Assembly: GCA_046484845.1 (NCBI GenBank)
Contig: JAWOIB010000037.1
Coordinates: 1-16,581, forward strand
Length of the DNA: 16,581 bases
Source: DSBX01 sp046484845
GTDB taxonomy: Bacteria > Hydrothermota > Tepidihabitantia > Tepidihabitantales > Tepidihabitantaceae
Direction of reading: 5' to 3'
A program made the translations under genes and the position numbers. Below the pieces are notes generated by a model. It ran no database searches and was not told the origin of the DNA. It saw nothing but the letters and a program-made list of their open reading frames with translations. Shown piece after piece: positions 6,583 through 13,950 of this stretch; position 1 is the first letter of the stretch, and each line of letters starts with the position of its first letter.

Positions 6583-7674
6583 TCAGAAGAGTTTCAGCAC
6601 CGGCAGGTCGGCCAGCAGGGCGAGGGCGGTCCCGATGACGATCGCGGCGAGGATGATCGCCTTGCCCAGGTCCTGTCCCCGGATGGAACCCAGCAGCAGC
6701 GGCTCGCGCGAGATGTAGGCGGATGCGGCGTAGAGCTCTTCGCCGATCAGGGTGTAGTCGCAGGCGGTGATGAAGAACGGGAGCTGGGCCAGCGAGTCGG
6801 TGCCGGCGATCTGGATCGCCCCGGTCGAGGCGCCGGTCTCCGCCATGATCAGCGATTCGGCCCAGAACATGCCCATCAGGAAGTTGGTGGCCGGTTTGTC
6901 GCGCACCATGATGCCGTCGACTGCGGCGGCAAAGGCGAATTGCTGGTCGGTCAGGAAGAAGACCATGTCCGGGTTGTAGGCGTCCGGGCGGCCGACCGCG
7001 GTGTAGGCTTCTTTGACCATCTCCCGCGCGACGGTGTAGACGATCGGGTCGCGGTTGGGGACGATCAGCGGCGTGCCGAAGCTGGCGGTCTTCTTCGCCA
7101 CCTCGCTGAGGATGTTGAGCGCAGCGATGGTGGCGACGTCGGCGATGGAGGAGAGCCCGGGTACGTAGAGAATCGGCCGGCCCATCTCGGTGGCGCGACC
7201 GAGCGCCTCTTCGACCGCGTCGAGCCCGGCGATGCGGCGGATGAACAGCTTGCGGCCGCGGCGGGCCTGCTGGATCATGGCCAGTATCAGCGCGATGAAC
7301 AGGACCGTCCAGATGAGGGCGCTGAGCCGCCGGTTGTCGAACCACTGGGCCGCACTCGCCGCCCAGCCGGACGGTTCGGATATCACCGAGTCCGAGACCG
7401 ACAGGGCCATCAGGGTGTAGCGGTAGCGGACCCCGTCGATCGCGCTGCCGTCGGTAAACCCCTGGGCGAGCCGGCCGGCAAGGCCGACCGGCTGCCAGTC
7501 TTCACTGCCTTCTTCCTGGCGGAGCACGCGGTAACTGGTGATCTCCGGGTCGCCTGAACGCTGCCACGCCAGGCGAATGTTCCGCCCGCCGTCATCCGGA
7601 CGGTCGGCGGCGGTGAGCCCGGTGGGCGGCGCGATCCCGGTCAGGGTCACGATGAGGGCAAGCGTAAGCATCAT
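6583..7674 (-). CDS. Fn3-domain membrane protein resembling DUF6754, operon gene 1
   Basis: This 363-residue protein has a signal peptide at 1-23, a fibronectin type III domain at about 28-104 (NIRLAWQRSGDPEITSYRVL ... YRYTLMALSVSD), a membrane helix at 118-136, a basic QQARRGRKLFIRR border, a soluble domain at 140-335 and a last helix at 339-356. By the positive-inside rule Fn3 is extracytoplasmic and the soluble domain cytoplasmic. That domain has distinctive stretches: MGRPILYVPGLSSIADVATI, FGTPLIVPNRDPIVYTVARE, IQIAGTDSLAQLPFFITACD and LIGEELYAASAY. From memory these resemble Pfam DUF6754, of unknown function; that name needs a profile search. A GGGAGGA Shine-Dalgarno precedes the double ATG. 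It is the first gene of the operon. Confidence 0.85.
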   Translation of the reverse strand: MMLTLALIVTLTGIAPPTGLTAADRPDDGGRNIRLAWQRSGDPEITSYRVLRQEEGSEDWQPVGLAGRLAQGFTDGSAIDGVRYRYTLMALSVSDSVISEPSGWAASAAQWFDNRRLSALIWTVLFIALILAMIQQARRGRKLFIRRIAGLDAVEEALGRATEMGRPILYVPGLSSIADVATIAALNILSEVAKKTASFGTPLIVPNRDPIVYTVAREMVKEAYTAVGRPDAYNPDMVFFLTDQQFAFAAAVDGIMVRDKPATNFLMGMFWAESLIMAETGASTGAIQIAGTDSLAQLPFFITACDYTLIGEELYAASAYISREPLLLGSIRGQDLGKAIILAAIVIGTALALLADLPVLKLF

Positions 7675-7741
7675 CTTCGTTCCTCCCGGCAGAGGCGGGT
7701 GATTGCGGGCAGTCGAGTTTCGACCATCAGAACTGCTTCCG

Positions 7742-7769
7742 AGTCTAGAGAAAAAACCGTCCCGGTCAA
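7742..7769 (-). promoter_or_regulatory. Promoter of the four-gene membrane operon
   Basis: -35 TTGACC (7764-7769), 16-bp spacer containing a T6 run, -10 TAGACT (7742-7747). Transcription should start near 7735, leaving a leader of about 60 nt with a Shine-Dalgarno. The -10 hexamer is the same as in the promoter at 9752-9779. Confidence 0.75.
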
Positions 7770-7776
7770 CACGGCC

Positions 7777-7804
7777 TTGAACTCCGCCCGGCCGCGACTA
7801 GTCT
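7777..7804 (+). promoter_or_regulatory. Promoter of the EEP lipoprotein
   Basis: -35 TTGAAC (7777-7782), 16-bp spacer, -10 TAGTCT (7799-7804). Its -35 box is only 7 bp from the -35 box of the divergent membrane-operon promoter, so the two polymerases would compete or share a regulator. Confidence 0.7.
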
Positions 7805-7812
7805 CTTGGGAA

Positions 7813-8982
7813 GTGTCTTCTCGCCAGCTGTCTAATCTCTGCGCGGTGCTGTTGCTGCTGGCCTCGGCCTGCGATTTGCCGGTGGCGCGCAACGCCGCCC
7901 CGACCGTCGTGATAACCGGCGGCCCGGCCGGCGTGCTGCCGGCCGATACCGCGACTTTCTCCTGGCAGGGGGCGGACGCCGATGGAGAAGTCGTCGGCTA
8001 CCGGTGGTGGCTGGATGATTCGCTGAGCGCGGTCGAAACCCCGGACACGACGGCCAGCCTGGCCGGGCTGGCGTCGGGTAACCGCAGCTTCCATGTGCAG
8101 GCGGTTGATGATTCGGGCGCGCGGTCGCTGGCAGCGGTCCGGGCGTTCCGGGTCGTGTTCGACAGCGCGATTACCCCGCGCGGGCTGGATACCTGTCTCG
8201 AGGTTGTGACCTGGAACATTCAGAACTTCCCCAAGGAGGGCGACTCGACACTCAACCGCGTACAGGCCGCGATCTTGAGGCTGGACTTCGACCTGTACGG
8301 CATCCAGGAAATCCAGGACACCCTGGCGTTCATGCGGCTGCTGGCCGGCCTGCCCGGCTACGCCGGGCTGTGGTCGCGCGACAGCTACGGCGGGTTCTAC
8401 GTGAAGACCGGGGTGATCTACAAGAGCGAGATGATCACGGTCAGCCGGGTGCGGCAGTTGTTCTGGAACAGCGATTCGGTGACGCGCCCGCCGCTGGAGA
8501 TGGCGGTCAGCGCTCGGCACAACGGCCGGACGTTCGAGTTCCGGCTGGTAGTCCTGCATCTGAAGGCCGGTCGCACCCAGGCGGACTTCGCCCAGCGCCG
8601 GGCAACCTGCCGGCTGCTGAAGGCCTATATCGAGGACGAGATTGCCTCAGGCAGAGAGCAGCGGTTCATCGTGGTCGGGGACTGGAACGAACGACTGGAC
8701 GAGGCGCCCGCGTTCAACTCGCTCCAGGCGTTCATCGATGACAGCCTGAGCTACACCTTCCTGACCTGGCCGTTTCGGAGCAGCAGCTACCACGCCTCGC
8801 ACATCGCGAGCGGGCGGGTGATAGACCACCTGCTGATTACCGCCGGGGCCCGGCCCGATTACTCCGGTGGGCGGACCGAAACTATCAGGCTGGATGACGA
8901 GATGACCGGCTACGAGGCGGTGGTGTCCGACCACCGGCCGGTCGCAGCCTGGTTCCCAGTGTTTGGCCTTCAGTCCCAGTAG
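7813..8982 (+). CDS. Lipoprotein with Ig-like domain and endonuclease/exonuclease/phosphatase domain
   Basis: From GTG 7813 the protein has 389 residues. The open frame runs back to an ATG at 7699, but that would place the promoter inside the gene. GTG 7813 lies 8 nt after the -10 box and gives a clean signal peptide (VLLLLASAC, lipid Cys20). Residues 29-117 form an Ig/Fn3-like fold (ATFSWQGADADGEVVGYRWW ... FHVQAVDDSGA). Residues 128-385 are an EEP (DNase I-like) domain with its metal and catalytic motifs: VTWNIQN (132-138), QEIQ (165-168), LHLKAG (248-253), VVGDWNE (287-293), IDHLL (337-341) and SDHRPV (372-377). It is likely a surface or periplasmic Mg-dependent nuclease or phosphodiesterase. 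Its 3' end overlaps the next, convergent gene by 13 nt. Confidence 0.88.
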   Translation: MSSRQLSNLCAVLLLLASACDLPVARNAAPTVVITGGPAGVLPADTATFSWQGADADGEVVGYRWWLDDSLSAVETPDTTASLAGLASGNRSFHVQAVDDSGARSLAAVRAFRVVFDSAITPRGLDTCLEVVTWNIQNFPKEGDSTLNRVQAAILRLDFDLYGIQEIQDTLAFMRLLAGLPGYAGLWSRDSYGGFYVKTGVIYKSEMITVSRVRQLFWNSDSVTRPPLEMAVSARHNGRTFEFRLVVLHLKAGRTQADFAQRRATCRLLKAYIEDEIASGREQRFIVVGDWNERLDEAPAFNSLQAFIDDSLSYTFLTWPFRSSSYHASHIASGRVIDHLLITAGARPDYSGGRTETIRLDDEMTGYEAVVSDHRPVAAWFPVFGLQSQ

Positions 8983-9641
8983 ACGTTCTCGGCCACCAGC
9001 GGGGTCAGGTCCGCAATCATCCAGCCGCGTTCCGGGTCGCGGGCGAGCTCGACCTTGAGCGTGGCGGTCCGGACCGCGCCGGACTGCAGCCGGAGCTCGT
9101 AGCCCCGGTAGCCCGGGTTCTCCAGGAAGGGATGCCCGGCTTCGAAGTAGCCGGAACTGAATACCGGCACCGGGCGGTCCGGCGGGGCCGGGTTTCCCGG
9201 GGTTGCCGTGGCGGGGCCGTGCCAGACCACTTGGATGTCGGTGACATAGACCGGAGCCACGTGGCGCGGGTAGCTGATTTCGACCACCAGGCGCGCGCCA
9301 TCCGGTCCCTGGAGCTCTTCCGAGTTGACCTTGACCTTGCCATCTGCCGGGAAGTAGAGTTTCCGGTGGTAGGCGGACGGTTCGACCCCGAAGCCCGTCT
9401 CGAGGAAGGCGGTTGCGGCCGGGCGCTGAAGGTGACCGGCGAGGTCGGCGTAGAAGCCTTCGAGTTCCGCCGGCTGCAGGCCGGCGAGGCGGTTGGCGAG
9501 GTCCCGGTCAAACCGGGAGACGGTGGCCGCATCCCCGGCACGGATTGCGGCCACCCAGGAGGTGAACGCATGTTTCGGGCCGCGGCTGCAGCCGGCGAGC
9601 AGGACCGCGGACAGCAGGGCAATCCTTAGAACTGTTTTCAT
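8970..9641 (-). CDS. Uncharacterised lipoprotein
   Basis: From ATG 9641 the protein has 223 residues, with an AAGGGAG Shine-Dalgarno 6 nt upstream. The signal peptide MKTVLRIALLSAVLLAGC has a textbook lipobox with Cys18. The frame is open further upstream to 9968, but that part would be antisense leader sequence over the promoters. After the lipid anchor comes a helical part (HAFTSWVAAIRAGDAATVSRF, then LEGFYADLAGHL), reminiscent of NTF2/DUF4878-like accessory lipoproteins. A beta-rich part follows (ARLVVEISYPRH, VTDIQVVWHG, TATLKVELARDPERGWMIAD), ending DLTPLVAENVYWD. The stop lies inside the end of the convergent EEP gene. No specific function is recognised. Confidence 0.85.
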   Translation of the reverse strand: MKTVLRIALLSAVLLAGCSRGPKHAFTSWVAAIRAGDAATVSRFDRDLANRLAGLQPAELEGFYADLAGHLQRPAATAFLETGFGVEPSAYHRKLYFPADGKVKVNSEELQGPDGARLVVEISYPRHVAPVYVTDIQVVWHGPATATPGNPAPPDRPVPVFSSGYFEAGHPFLENPGYRGYELRLQSGAVRTATLKVELARDPERGWMIADLTPLVAENVYWD

Positions 9642-9670
9642 ATCGTGCTCCCTTTCGTTCAGTTGCCATA

Positions 9671-9698
9671 AGCGTAGCCGGTCGGGGCCGGGAGTCAA
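9671..9698 (-). promoter_or_regulatory. Promoter of the 8970-9641 lipoprotein
   Basis: -35 TTGACT (9693-9698), 16-bp spacer, -10 TACGCT (9671-9676), giving a leader of about 23 nt that contains the Shine-Dalgarno. It is divergent from the kelch gene promoter, with 53 bp between the -35 boxes. Confidence 0.7.
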
Positions 9699-9751
9699 GA
9701 CTCCGGCCCGGGTGAGGTCGCGGGTTGGGGTTGAGGTTCTCCAAGTTTCGC

Positions 9752-9779
9752 TTGACCGGGGGGTAATGGAGACTAGACT
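9752..9779 (+). promoter_or_regulatory. Promoter of the first kelch gene
   Basis: -35 TTGACC (9752-9757), 16-bp spacer, -10 TAGACT (9774-9779). Transcription should start near 9786, leaving a leader of about 195 nt. Confidence 0.75.
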
Positions 9780-9784
9780 GAAGC

Positions 9785-9961
9785 GTCTGTCACGAATGGC
9801 CGGGTGACAGGCTGAGAGCCGGGGCCGGCCGCGCACACCGAGGCGGCAACCTGTTCTGCGGGCTCGTGACCGAAGAATGGACAGGGGGGATCCGCGACCG
9901 GGTGGCGGGGTTCGGGCTCGAACCGTATGCCGGCCACAGCAGCCGCCCCTTGGGGCGACTG
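9785..9961 (+). promoter_or_regulatory. Structured 5' leader of the first kelch gene
   Basis: Three hairpins are visible. The first is at the predicted transcription start: CTGTCAC (9787-9793) pairs with GTGACAG (9804-9810), extendable to 9 pairs with a G-U and a G-C. The second is GGTTCG/CGAACC (9909-9914 with 9919-9924). The third is CGCCC/GGGCG (9944-9957, loop CTTG) with outer CAG/CTG pairs, ending about 7 nt before the AGGAGG Shine-Dalgarno. It matches no riboswitch class I could recognise. With the two divergent promoters this accounts for most of the gene-free stretch 9642-9980. Confidence 0.5.
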
Positions 9962-9980
9962 AAGACACAGGAGGTTACGA

Positions 9981-12587
9981 ATGCACAAAGGTGTCATACT
10001 GACACTCGTGCTGCTGCTGGGCGCGGCCTACGCCGTGAACCCGGTGGCCGAATTGACCGCCGAACCGCAGGCCGTCAAGTTCTACTACGGCCTGCCGGGT
10101 TCGGCGGATTACGTGTCGGGCACGTTGCCGCCGGGGACGCCGACGGATGCGTGGGCGCAGCACAGCCTGCTGCCGGCGATGCTGATGGACAATGCGGCGT
10201 GCGCGACTGCGACGCATGTCTATGCGGTTTCGGGTTACAACGCCTCGAATCCGCGGATATTGGCGAGCTTGGCGAACGGTTCGACTACCTGGGAGACGAA
10301 GGCGCAGCCGCCGATCGAGCTTTCGAACGCCGGGATTGCGGCGCTGGGCGACACGCTCTACTACTGCAGCGGATACAGCTACGGTACGGGCGGGGTGCTG
10401 GACACGGTGATGAAGTACTCGATCAGCGGAAACAGCTGGACGACGGCTCCGGGTCCGTTCACGGGGACGACGTACAACTGGCAGCCGTTCATCCTGGCGT
10501 GTGCCGGGAAGGTGTACTACATCAGCGGTTGCAACGCTCCCGGGGCGACGAACCCGACGACGCAGGTCTGGGCGTACACGCCGGGGTCGGGCTGGGCGCA
10601 GGTGGCGAGCCTGAACCAGGGCCGGGTGTTTGCGGCCGGCTGGGTGCACAACGACACGATCTGGATGGCGGGTGGCTACCAGAACACGACGGTGCTGGCG
10701 CACACGGAGTTCTACGACCCGGTGGCGAACGTGTGGACGGTGGACAACACGAAGTTCCCGCCGCTGCCGGTCGGGCGCTGGGGCGCGGGCAGCGGGGTTG
10801 TGGGCAACGTCGCGTATGTGGCCGGGGGCGTGAGCCCGGCCGGCGCGCTTTCGGATTCGATTTTCTACTTTGACCACAGCACGAGTTCGTGGACGGTTGA
10901 CCGGCCGCTGGCGCTGGCGGTGTACCGGACGGCGGGCGCGGGCTCGGCGGACGGGAAGGCGTTTGTGATCGGCGGTTCGACGGGTGGTTTCACGCCGACG
11001 AACGTGGTGCAGTTCGAGCAGATGTCGACGGGCAACGCCAACGACGTCGGGGTCAGCGCGATCCTCGCGCCGACCGGCACGATCGCCCCGGGCAACGTGA
11101 CGCCGCGGGTGACGGTCCGCAACTTCGGGACCGACCCGCAGTCGAACATCCCGGTGCACATCGTGATTGACGACGCGGGCACGCCGGTCTACACCGCGAA
11201 CCTGACGCACCCCGGGCCGCTGGCCCCGGGCGCGAGCGCGAACGTGGACTTTTCGCCCCAGTGGAACGCGCCGCAGGGCAACTTCGGCGTGACGAGCTGG
11301 ACGCTGCTGGCCGGCGACCAGAACCCGGCCAACGATACCGCCCGCGGCACGGTGAACGTCGTGTCGGCGGTCTGGGAGCCGATCGCGGTGCCGGGAACCG
11401 TGCCGGACAAGATCGTCCACGTGACGGTGTATGACCCGGGCACGGACCAGGTCTTCCAGATTGGCGGCTGCCCGGCGGGTCAGAGCAACACCTATGACGG
11501 CATCAACCGGGCGTACGACCCGGCCACGGACGTCTGGACGACGAAGGCGCCGATGCCGACGCCGCTGGGCTGGATGGGCTACGGGCTGGTTGACGGTAAG
11601 ATCTACTGCATCGGCGGACACAACAACGCCGGCGGTTTTGTCGCGACGAACCAGGAGTACGACATCGCGACGAACACCTGGACGACCAAGGCGGCCCGTC
11701 CCGGGACCGCGGTGGCGGCCCCGCTGTCCGCGACCTGGAACGACGAGCTGATCTACATCATGGGCGGTCTCGCGACCAGCGCGGTGACCCGCGTGGACAT
11801 CTACGACCCGGCGACCAACACCTGGCAGACCGGGACCGCGCTGCCGCAGGGCGCGTACATGGGCTCGGCCGAAATCATCGGCGACACCATCTACATCGCC
11901 CAGGCGTACAACACCGCCTGCTGGACGCACTTCTACAAGGGCGCGATCAACCCGTCGAACCCGTCCCAGATTACCTGGACCCAGGGCCCGGCGCTGACCT
12001 CGCCGGTGTTCAACGGCGCGACGGTGGCGATCGGCCAGGATGTGTACTGGATGGGCGGCTTCATCAATGCGACGACCGCGACCAACCGGGTCTGGAAGTA
12101 CAACCAGGTGACGGGCGCAATAACCGATTTCACGCCGGTCTACCCGATCATCAACACCCGCTGCACCTTCGCGGCAGCGCGGGTGACGACCGACGCCCAG
12201 GAAATCTACGGCATGGCCGGGGACATGGGCGGTGACTGGGCGGCGCCGAACCGGACCTACACCAAGCTGACGCTGAGCGGGGTCGGGGTCGAAGAGACGC
12301 CGGAGCCGCTGCGGGCCGCGATCGAGTCGGTGCGGCCGAGCGTGGTGCGCGACCGGGCGGTCGTGAGCTACTCGGTGAGCCGCGCGGGCCAGGTGAACCT
12401 GGGCGTGTACGACGTCACGGGCAAGCTGGTCCGGACGCTGGTGGACGGACAGGTTCTGCCGGGCGCGCAGACCGCGACCTGGAACCGGACCGACGACAAC
12501 GGCCGGCGGGTGTCGAACGGCACCTACTTCTACCGGTTGACGGTGGATGGCCGGACGTTCTCTGCGAAGTCGGTAGTGCTGAACTAG
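9981..12587 (+). CDS. Secreted double kelch-propeller protein with CARDB and C-terminal sorting domain
   Basis: This 868-residue protein has an AGGAGG Shine-Dalgarno 6 nt before the ATG. Signal peptide 1-18 (MHKGVILTLVLLLGAAYA). Residues ~50-350 hold six kelch-like repeats (for example VYAVSGY, IWMAGGY, AYVAGGV, AFVIGGS followed by a Trp-containing strand). CARDB-type domain 353-460. A second set of about six kelch repeats ~464-766 (VFQIGGC, IYCIGGH, IYIMGGL, VYWMGGF). Residues ~770-868 are an FlgD/Por-type sorting domain (VNLGVYDVTGKLVRTLVDG ... NGTYFYRLTVDGRTFSAKSVVLN). The protein is probably exported across the outer membrane and displayed on, or released from, the cell; kelch and CARDB modules suggest adhesion or glycan binding. 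Codons in the first propeller favour ACG/GCG, while the later part uses more ACC. Confidence 0.92.
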   Translation: MHKGVILTLVLLLGAAYAVNPVAELTAEPQAVKFYYGLPGSADYVSGTLPPGTPTDAWAQHSLLPAMLMDNAACATATHVYAVSGYNASNPRILASLANGSTTWETKAQPPIELSNAGIAALGDTLYYCSGYSYGTGGVLDTVMKYSISGNSWTTAPGPFTGTTYNWQPFILACAGKVYYISGCNAPGATNPTTQVWAYTPGSGWAQVASLNQGRVFAAGWVHNDTIWMAGGYQNTTVLAHTEFYDPVANVWTVDNTKFPPLPVGRWGAGSGVVGNVAYVAGGVSPAGALSDSIFYFDHSTSSWTVDRPLALAVYRTAGAGSADGKAFVIGGSTGGFTPTNVVQFEQMSTGNANDVGVSAILAPTGTIAPGNVTPRVTVRNFGTDPQSNIPVHIVIDDAGTPVYTANLTHPGPLAPGASANVDFSPQWNAPQGNFGVTSWTLLAGDQNPANDTARGTVNVVSAVWEPIAVPGTVPDKIVHVTVYDPGTDQVFQIGGCPAGQSNTYDGINRAYDPATDVWTTKAPMPTPLGWMGYGLVDGKIYCIGGHNNAGGFVATNQEYDIATNTWTTKAARPGTAVAAPLSATWNDELIYIMGGLATSAVTRVDIYDPATNTWQTGTALPQGAYMGSAEIIGDTIYIAQAYNTACWTHFYKGAINPSNPSQITWTQGPALTSPVFNGATVAIGQDVYWMGGFINATTATNRVWKYNQVTGAITDFTPVYPIINTRCTFAAARVTTDAQEIYGMAGDMGGDWAAPNRTYTKLTLSGVGVEETPEPLRAAIESVRPSVVRDRAVVSYSVSRAGQVNLGVYDVTGKLVRTLVDGQVLPGAQTATWNRTDDNGRRVSNGTYFYRLTVDGRTFSAKSVVLN
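10081..10285 (+). repeat. 205-bp direct repeat, copy 1
   Basis: This block matches 16377-16581 without gaps and with 8 differences. The first 127 bp are identical and all differences lie after 10207. It begins sharply at the codons for YYGLPG, just after the unrelated signal-peptide and linker regions. Copy 2 is cut by the window end, so the repeat may be longer. Confidence 0.95.
11037..11360 (+). repeat. CARDB module, copy 1 (324-bp homologous block)
   Basis: This block aligns without gaps to 14981-15304. The encoded 108-residue modules share roughly 80% of residues (my hand count), far more than the flanking domains, which are unrelated. It starts at ANDVGVSAIL and ends at NDTARGTV. Confidence 0.9.
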
Positions 12588-12596
12588 CCGACTCGG

Positions 12597-12649
12597 CCGG
12601 CGCTCAGGCGCCGGGCAACTTCTGCGGGCCGCTCTTCGGAGCGGCCCGC
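12597..12649 (+). terminator. Tandem-hairpin terminator of the first kelch gene
   Basis: Hairpin 1: CCGGCGC/GCGCCGG with loop TCAG (12597-12614). Hairpin 2: perfect 11-bp stem GCGGGCCGCTC/GAGCGGCCCGC with a TTCG tetraloop (12624-12649). It begins 9 nt after the stop codon. No T-tract follows; the next promoter starts 5 nt later. The same arrangement follows the gene ending at 16090. Confidence 0.75.
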
Positions 12650-12654
12650 GGCTG

Positions 12655-12682
12655 TTGACATCAGTACCTGGGTATCTATGTT
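12655..12682 (+). promoter_or_regulatory. Promoter of the PQQ-propeller lipoprotein
   Basis: -35 TTGACA (12655-12660), 16-bp spacer, -10 TATGTT (12677-12682). The ATG at 12678, which opens the longest frame, lies inside this -10 box and so cannot be the start codon. Confidence 0.8.
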
Positions 12683-12755
12683 TAGGGCAGGTTCACGGCG
12701 GGCACGGATGGTGCAGGAAAGCGCCGGCTGTCCGCATCCGAACCGGGGAGTTGCA

Positions 12756-13901
12756 TTGAACAGGACAATGAGACTGGCTGTTTGCTCCACAACCGGGTTG
12801 ATGGTGGCAGTACTGTGCGGGTGCGGCTTGCGTACCGCGCCGGCCGGCCCGCCCGGGGGGCCGAGCTCGGACGAGGCGATGTTCCGGGGCGGGCTCAGGC
12901 GCACCGGGATGGCGACGTCTCCCGAGGTTGGTTCGCCGCCACGCCAGGCCTGGCGGTTCGCGGCGTTCAGTCCGATTCATTCCTCACCGGTTGTAGCTGA
13001 CGGGCTGGTGTATTTCGGCACCATCGAGGGTGTCCTGGACGCGGTGGACGCGCAGACCGGCCTGGAGCGATGGCGGTACCGCACCGCCGGGGCCATTGAA
13101 TCGTCACCGGCGGTCGCGGACGGGACGGTCTATTTCGGCAGTAACGATGGTTACATCTACGCGGTCGACGCCCGGGACGGGAAGCTGCTCTGGCGGTTCG
13201 CGACCGGGCACAACACTACGAGCTCCCCGGCGGTTTCCGGCGGGTTGGTTTACTGCGGGAGCAGCAACGGCCGGCTGTTCGCGCTCGAAGCTGCCACCGG
13301 GAAGGAGCGCTGGCGCAGGGAGACCCCGGGCGGGGTGGTCGCTTCACCGGCGGTGGCGGACGGCAGGGTGTACTTCGGCTGTCTGCACGGGTTCCTGTAC
13401 GCGCTCGAGGCGCGGACCGGCGAGGAGCACTGGCGGGTTGAGGTCGGTGACGCGTTCATCGCCTCGCCGGCGGTGGCGGACGGCGTGGTCTATGTCGGCG
13501 GGCAGGACCGCCGGCTGTACGCGCTGGACGCGGAGACCGGGGAGAAGCGCTGGGAGTTCCTGGTTGACGCGTGGGAGGGCTGGGTTTCTTCCTCCCCGGC
13601 GGTGACCGCGGACCTGGTGCTGTTCGGTTCGATGGATTTCAGCTTCTACGCGCTCGATCGCGAGGACGGGTCCCTGCGGTGGAAGTTCGAGACCGGGGGG
13701 CGGGCGTTTTCCTCGCCGATGGTCGCCGGCGAAACCGTGTACTTCGGCAGTGACGACGGCAACCTGTACGCGCTCGATGTCCTGACCGGCGCGGAGAACT
13801 GGCGTTTCCCGGCTGAGGGCAAGGCCTCGGCTTCCCCGGTACTGGCGGATGGCAAGCTGTTCTTCGCCTGTTACGGCGGGTTCCTGTACGCGCTCGAATG
13901 A
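12756..13901 (+). CDS. Lipoprotein with eight-bladed PQQ/BamB-type beta-propeller
   Basis: The start is TTG 12756, five nt after GGGAG; the upstream ATG at 12678 belongs to the -10 box. This gives 381 residues with signal peptide MNRTMRLAVCSTTGLMVAVL and lipobox LCGC (Cys23). Seven full repeats of about 40 residues follow, each with the pattern SSPAVADGxVYFGSxDGxLYALDAxTGxxxWRF. An eighth (ASASPVLADGKLFFACYGGFLYALE) lacks its last strand, which the N-terminal RQAWRFA can supply, closing an eight-bladed ring in the usual velcro manner. BamB-like propellers act as scaffolds at the outer membrane; PQQ dehydrogenases bind the cofactor with extra residues not obvious here. A scaffold or binding role is more likely than an enzyme. 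It sits between two sorting-domain genes. Confidence 0.92.
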   Translation: MNRTMRLAVCSTTGLMVAVLCGCGLRTAPAGPPGGPSSDEAMFRGGLRRTGMATSPEVGSPPRQAWRFAAFSPIHSSPVVADGLVYFGTIEGVLDAVDAQTGLERWRYRTAGAIESSPAVADGTVYFGSNDGYIYAVDARDGKLLWRFATGHNTTSSPAVSGGLVYCGSSNGRLFALEAATGKERWRRETPGGVVASPAVADGRVYFGCLHGFLYALEARTGEEHWRVEVGDAFIASPAVADGVVYVGGQDRRLYALDAETGEKRWEFLVDAWEGWVSSSPAVTADLVLFGSMDFSFYALDREDGSLRWKFETGGRAFSSPMVAGETVYFGSDDGNLYALDVLTGAENWRFPAEGKASASPVLADGKLFFACYGGFLYALE

Positions 13902-13919
13902 TGTTTCTGCCCCGTTTAC

Positions 13920-13947
13920 TTGACAGGCGGGGCAGACGGGCTAAAAT
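13920..13947 (+). promoter_or_regulatory. Promoter of the CARDB/sorting-domain gene
   Basis: -35 TTGACA (13920-13925), 16-bp spacer, -10 TAAAAT (13942-13947): the best match to consensus in the window. It starts 18 nt after the stop of the propeller gene, so the two genes have separate promoters. Confidence 0.85.
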
Positions 13948-13950
13948 CCT

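Noticed and set aside
7699..7812. N-terminal extension of the EEP protein from ATG 7699
   Set aside because: The stretch holds both divergent promoters, and the extension would bury the lipoprotein signal peptide.
9804..9860. Possible TPP riboswitch because of a GGCTGAGAGCC element in the kelch leader
   Set aside because: The second conserved TPP half and the characteristic stems are missing, and the downstream gene is not a thiamine gene.
9909..9930. GGTTCG...CGAACC resembling a tRNA T-arm
   Set aside because: The TTC is in the stem, not in a seven-base T-loop, and no acceptor or anticodon arms are found on either strand.
9975..11930. Minus-strand open frame of 651 codons opposite the first kelch gene
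   Set aside because: Arg/Val/His-rich antisense shadow; the opposite strand has signal peptide, kelch repeats, CARDB and sorting domain.
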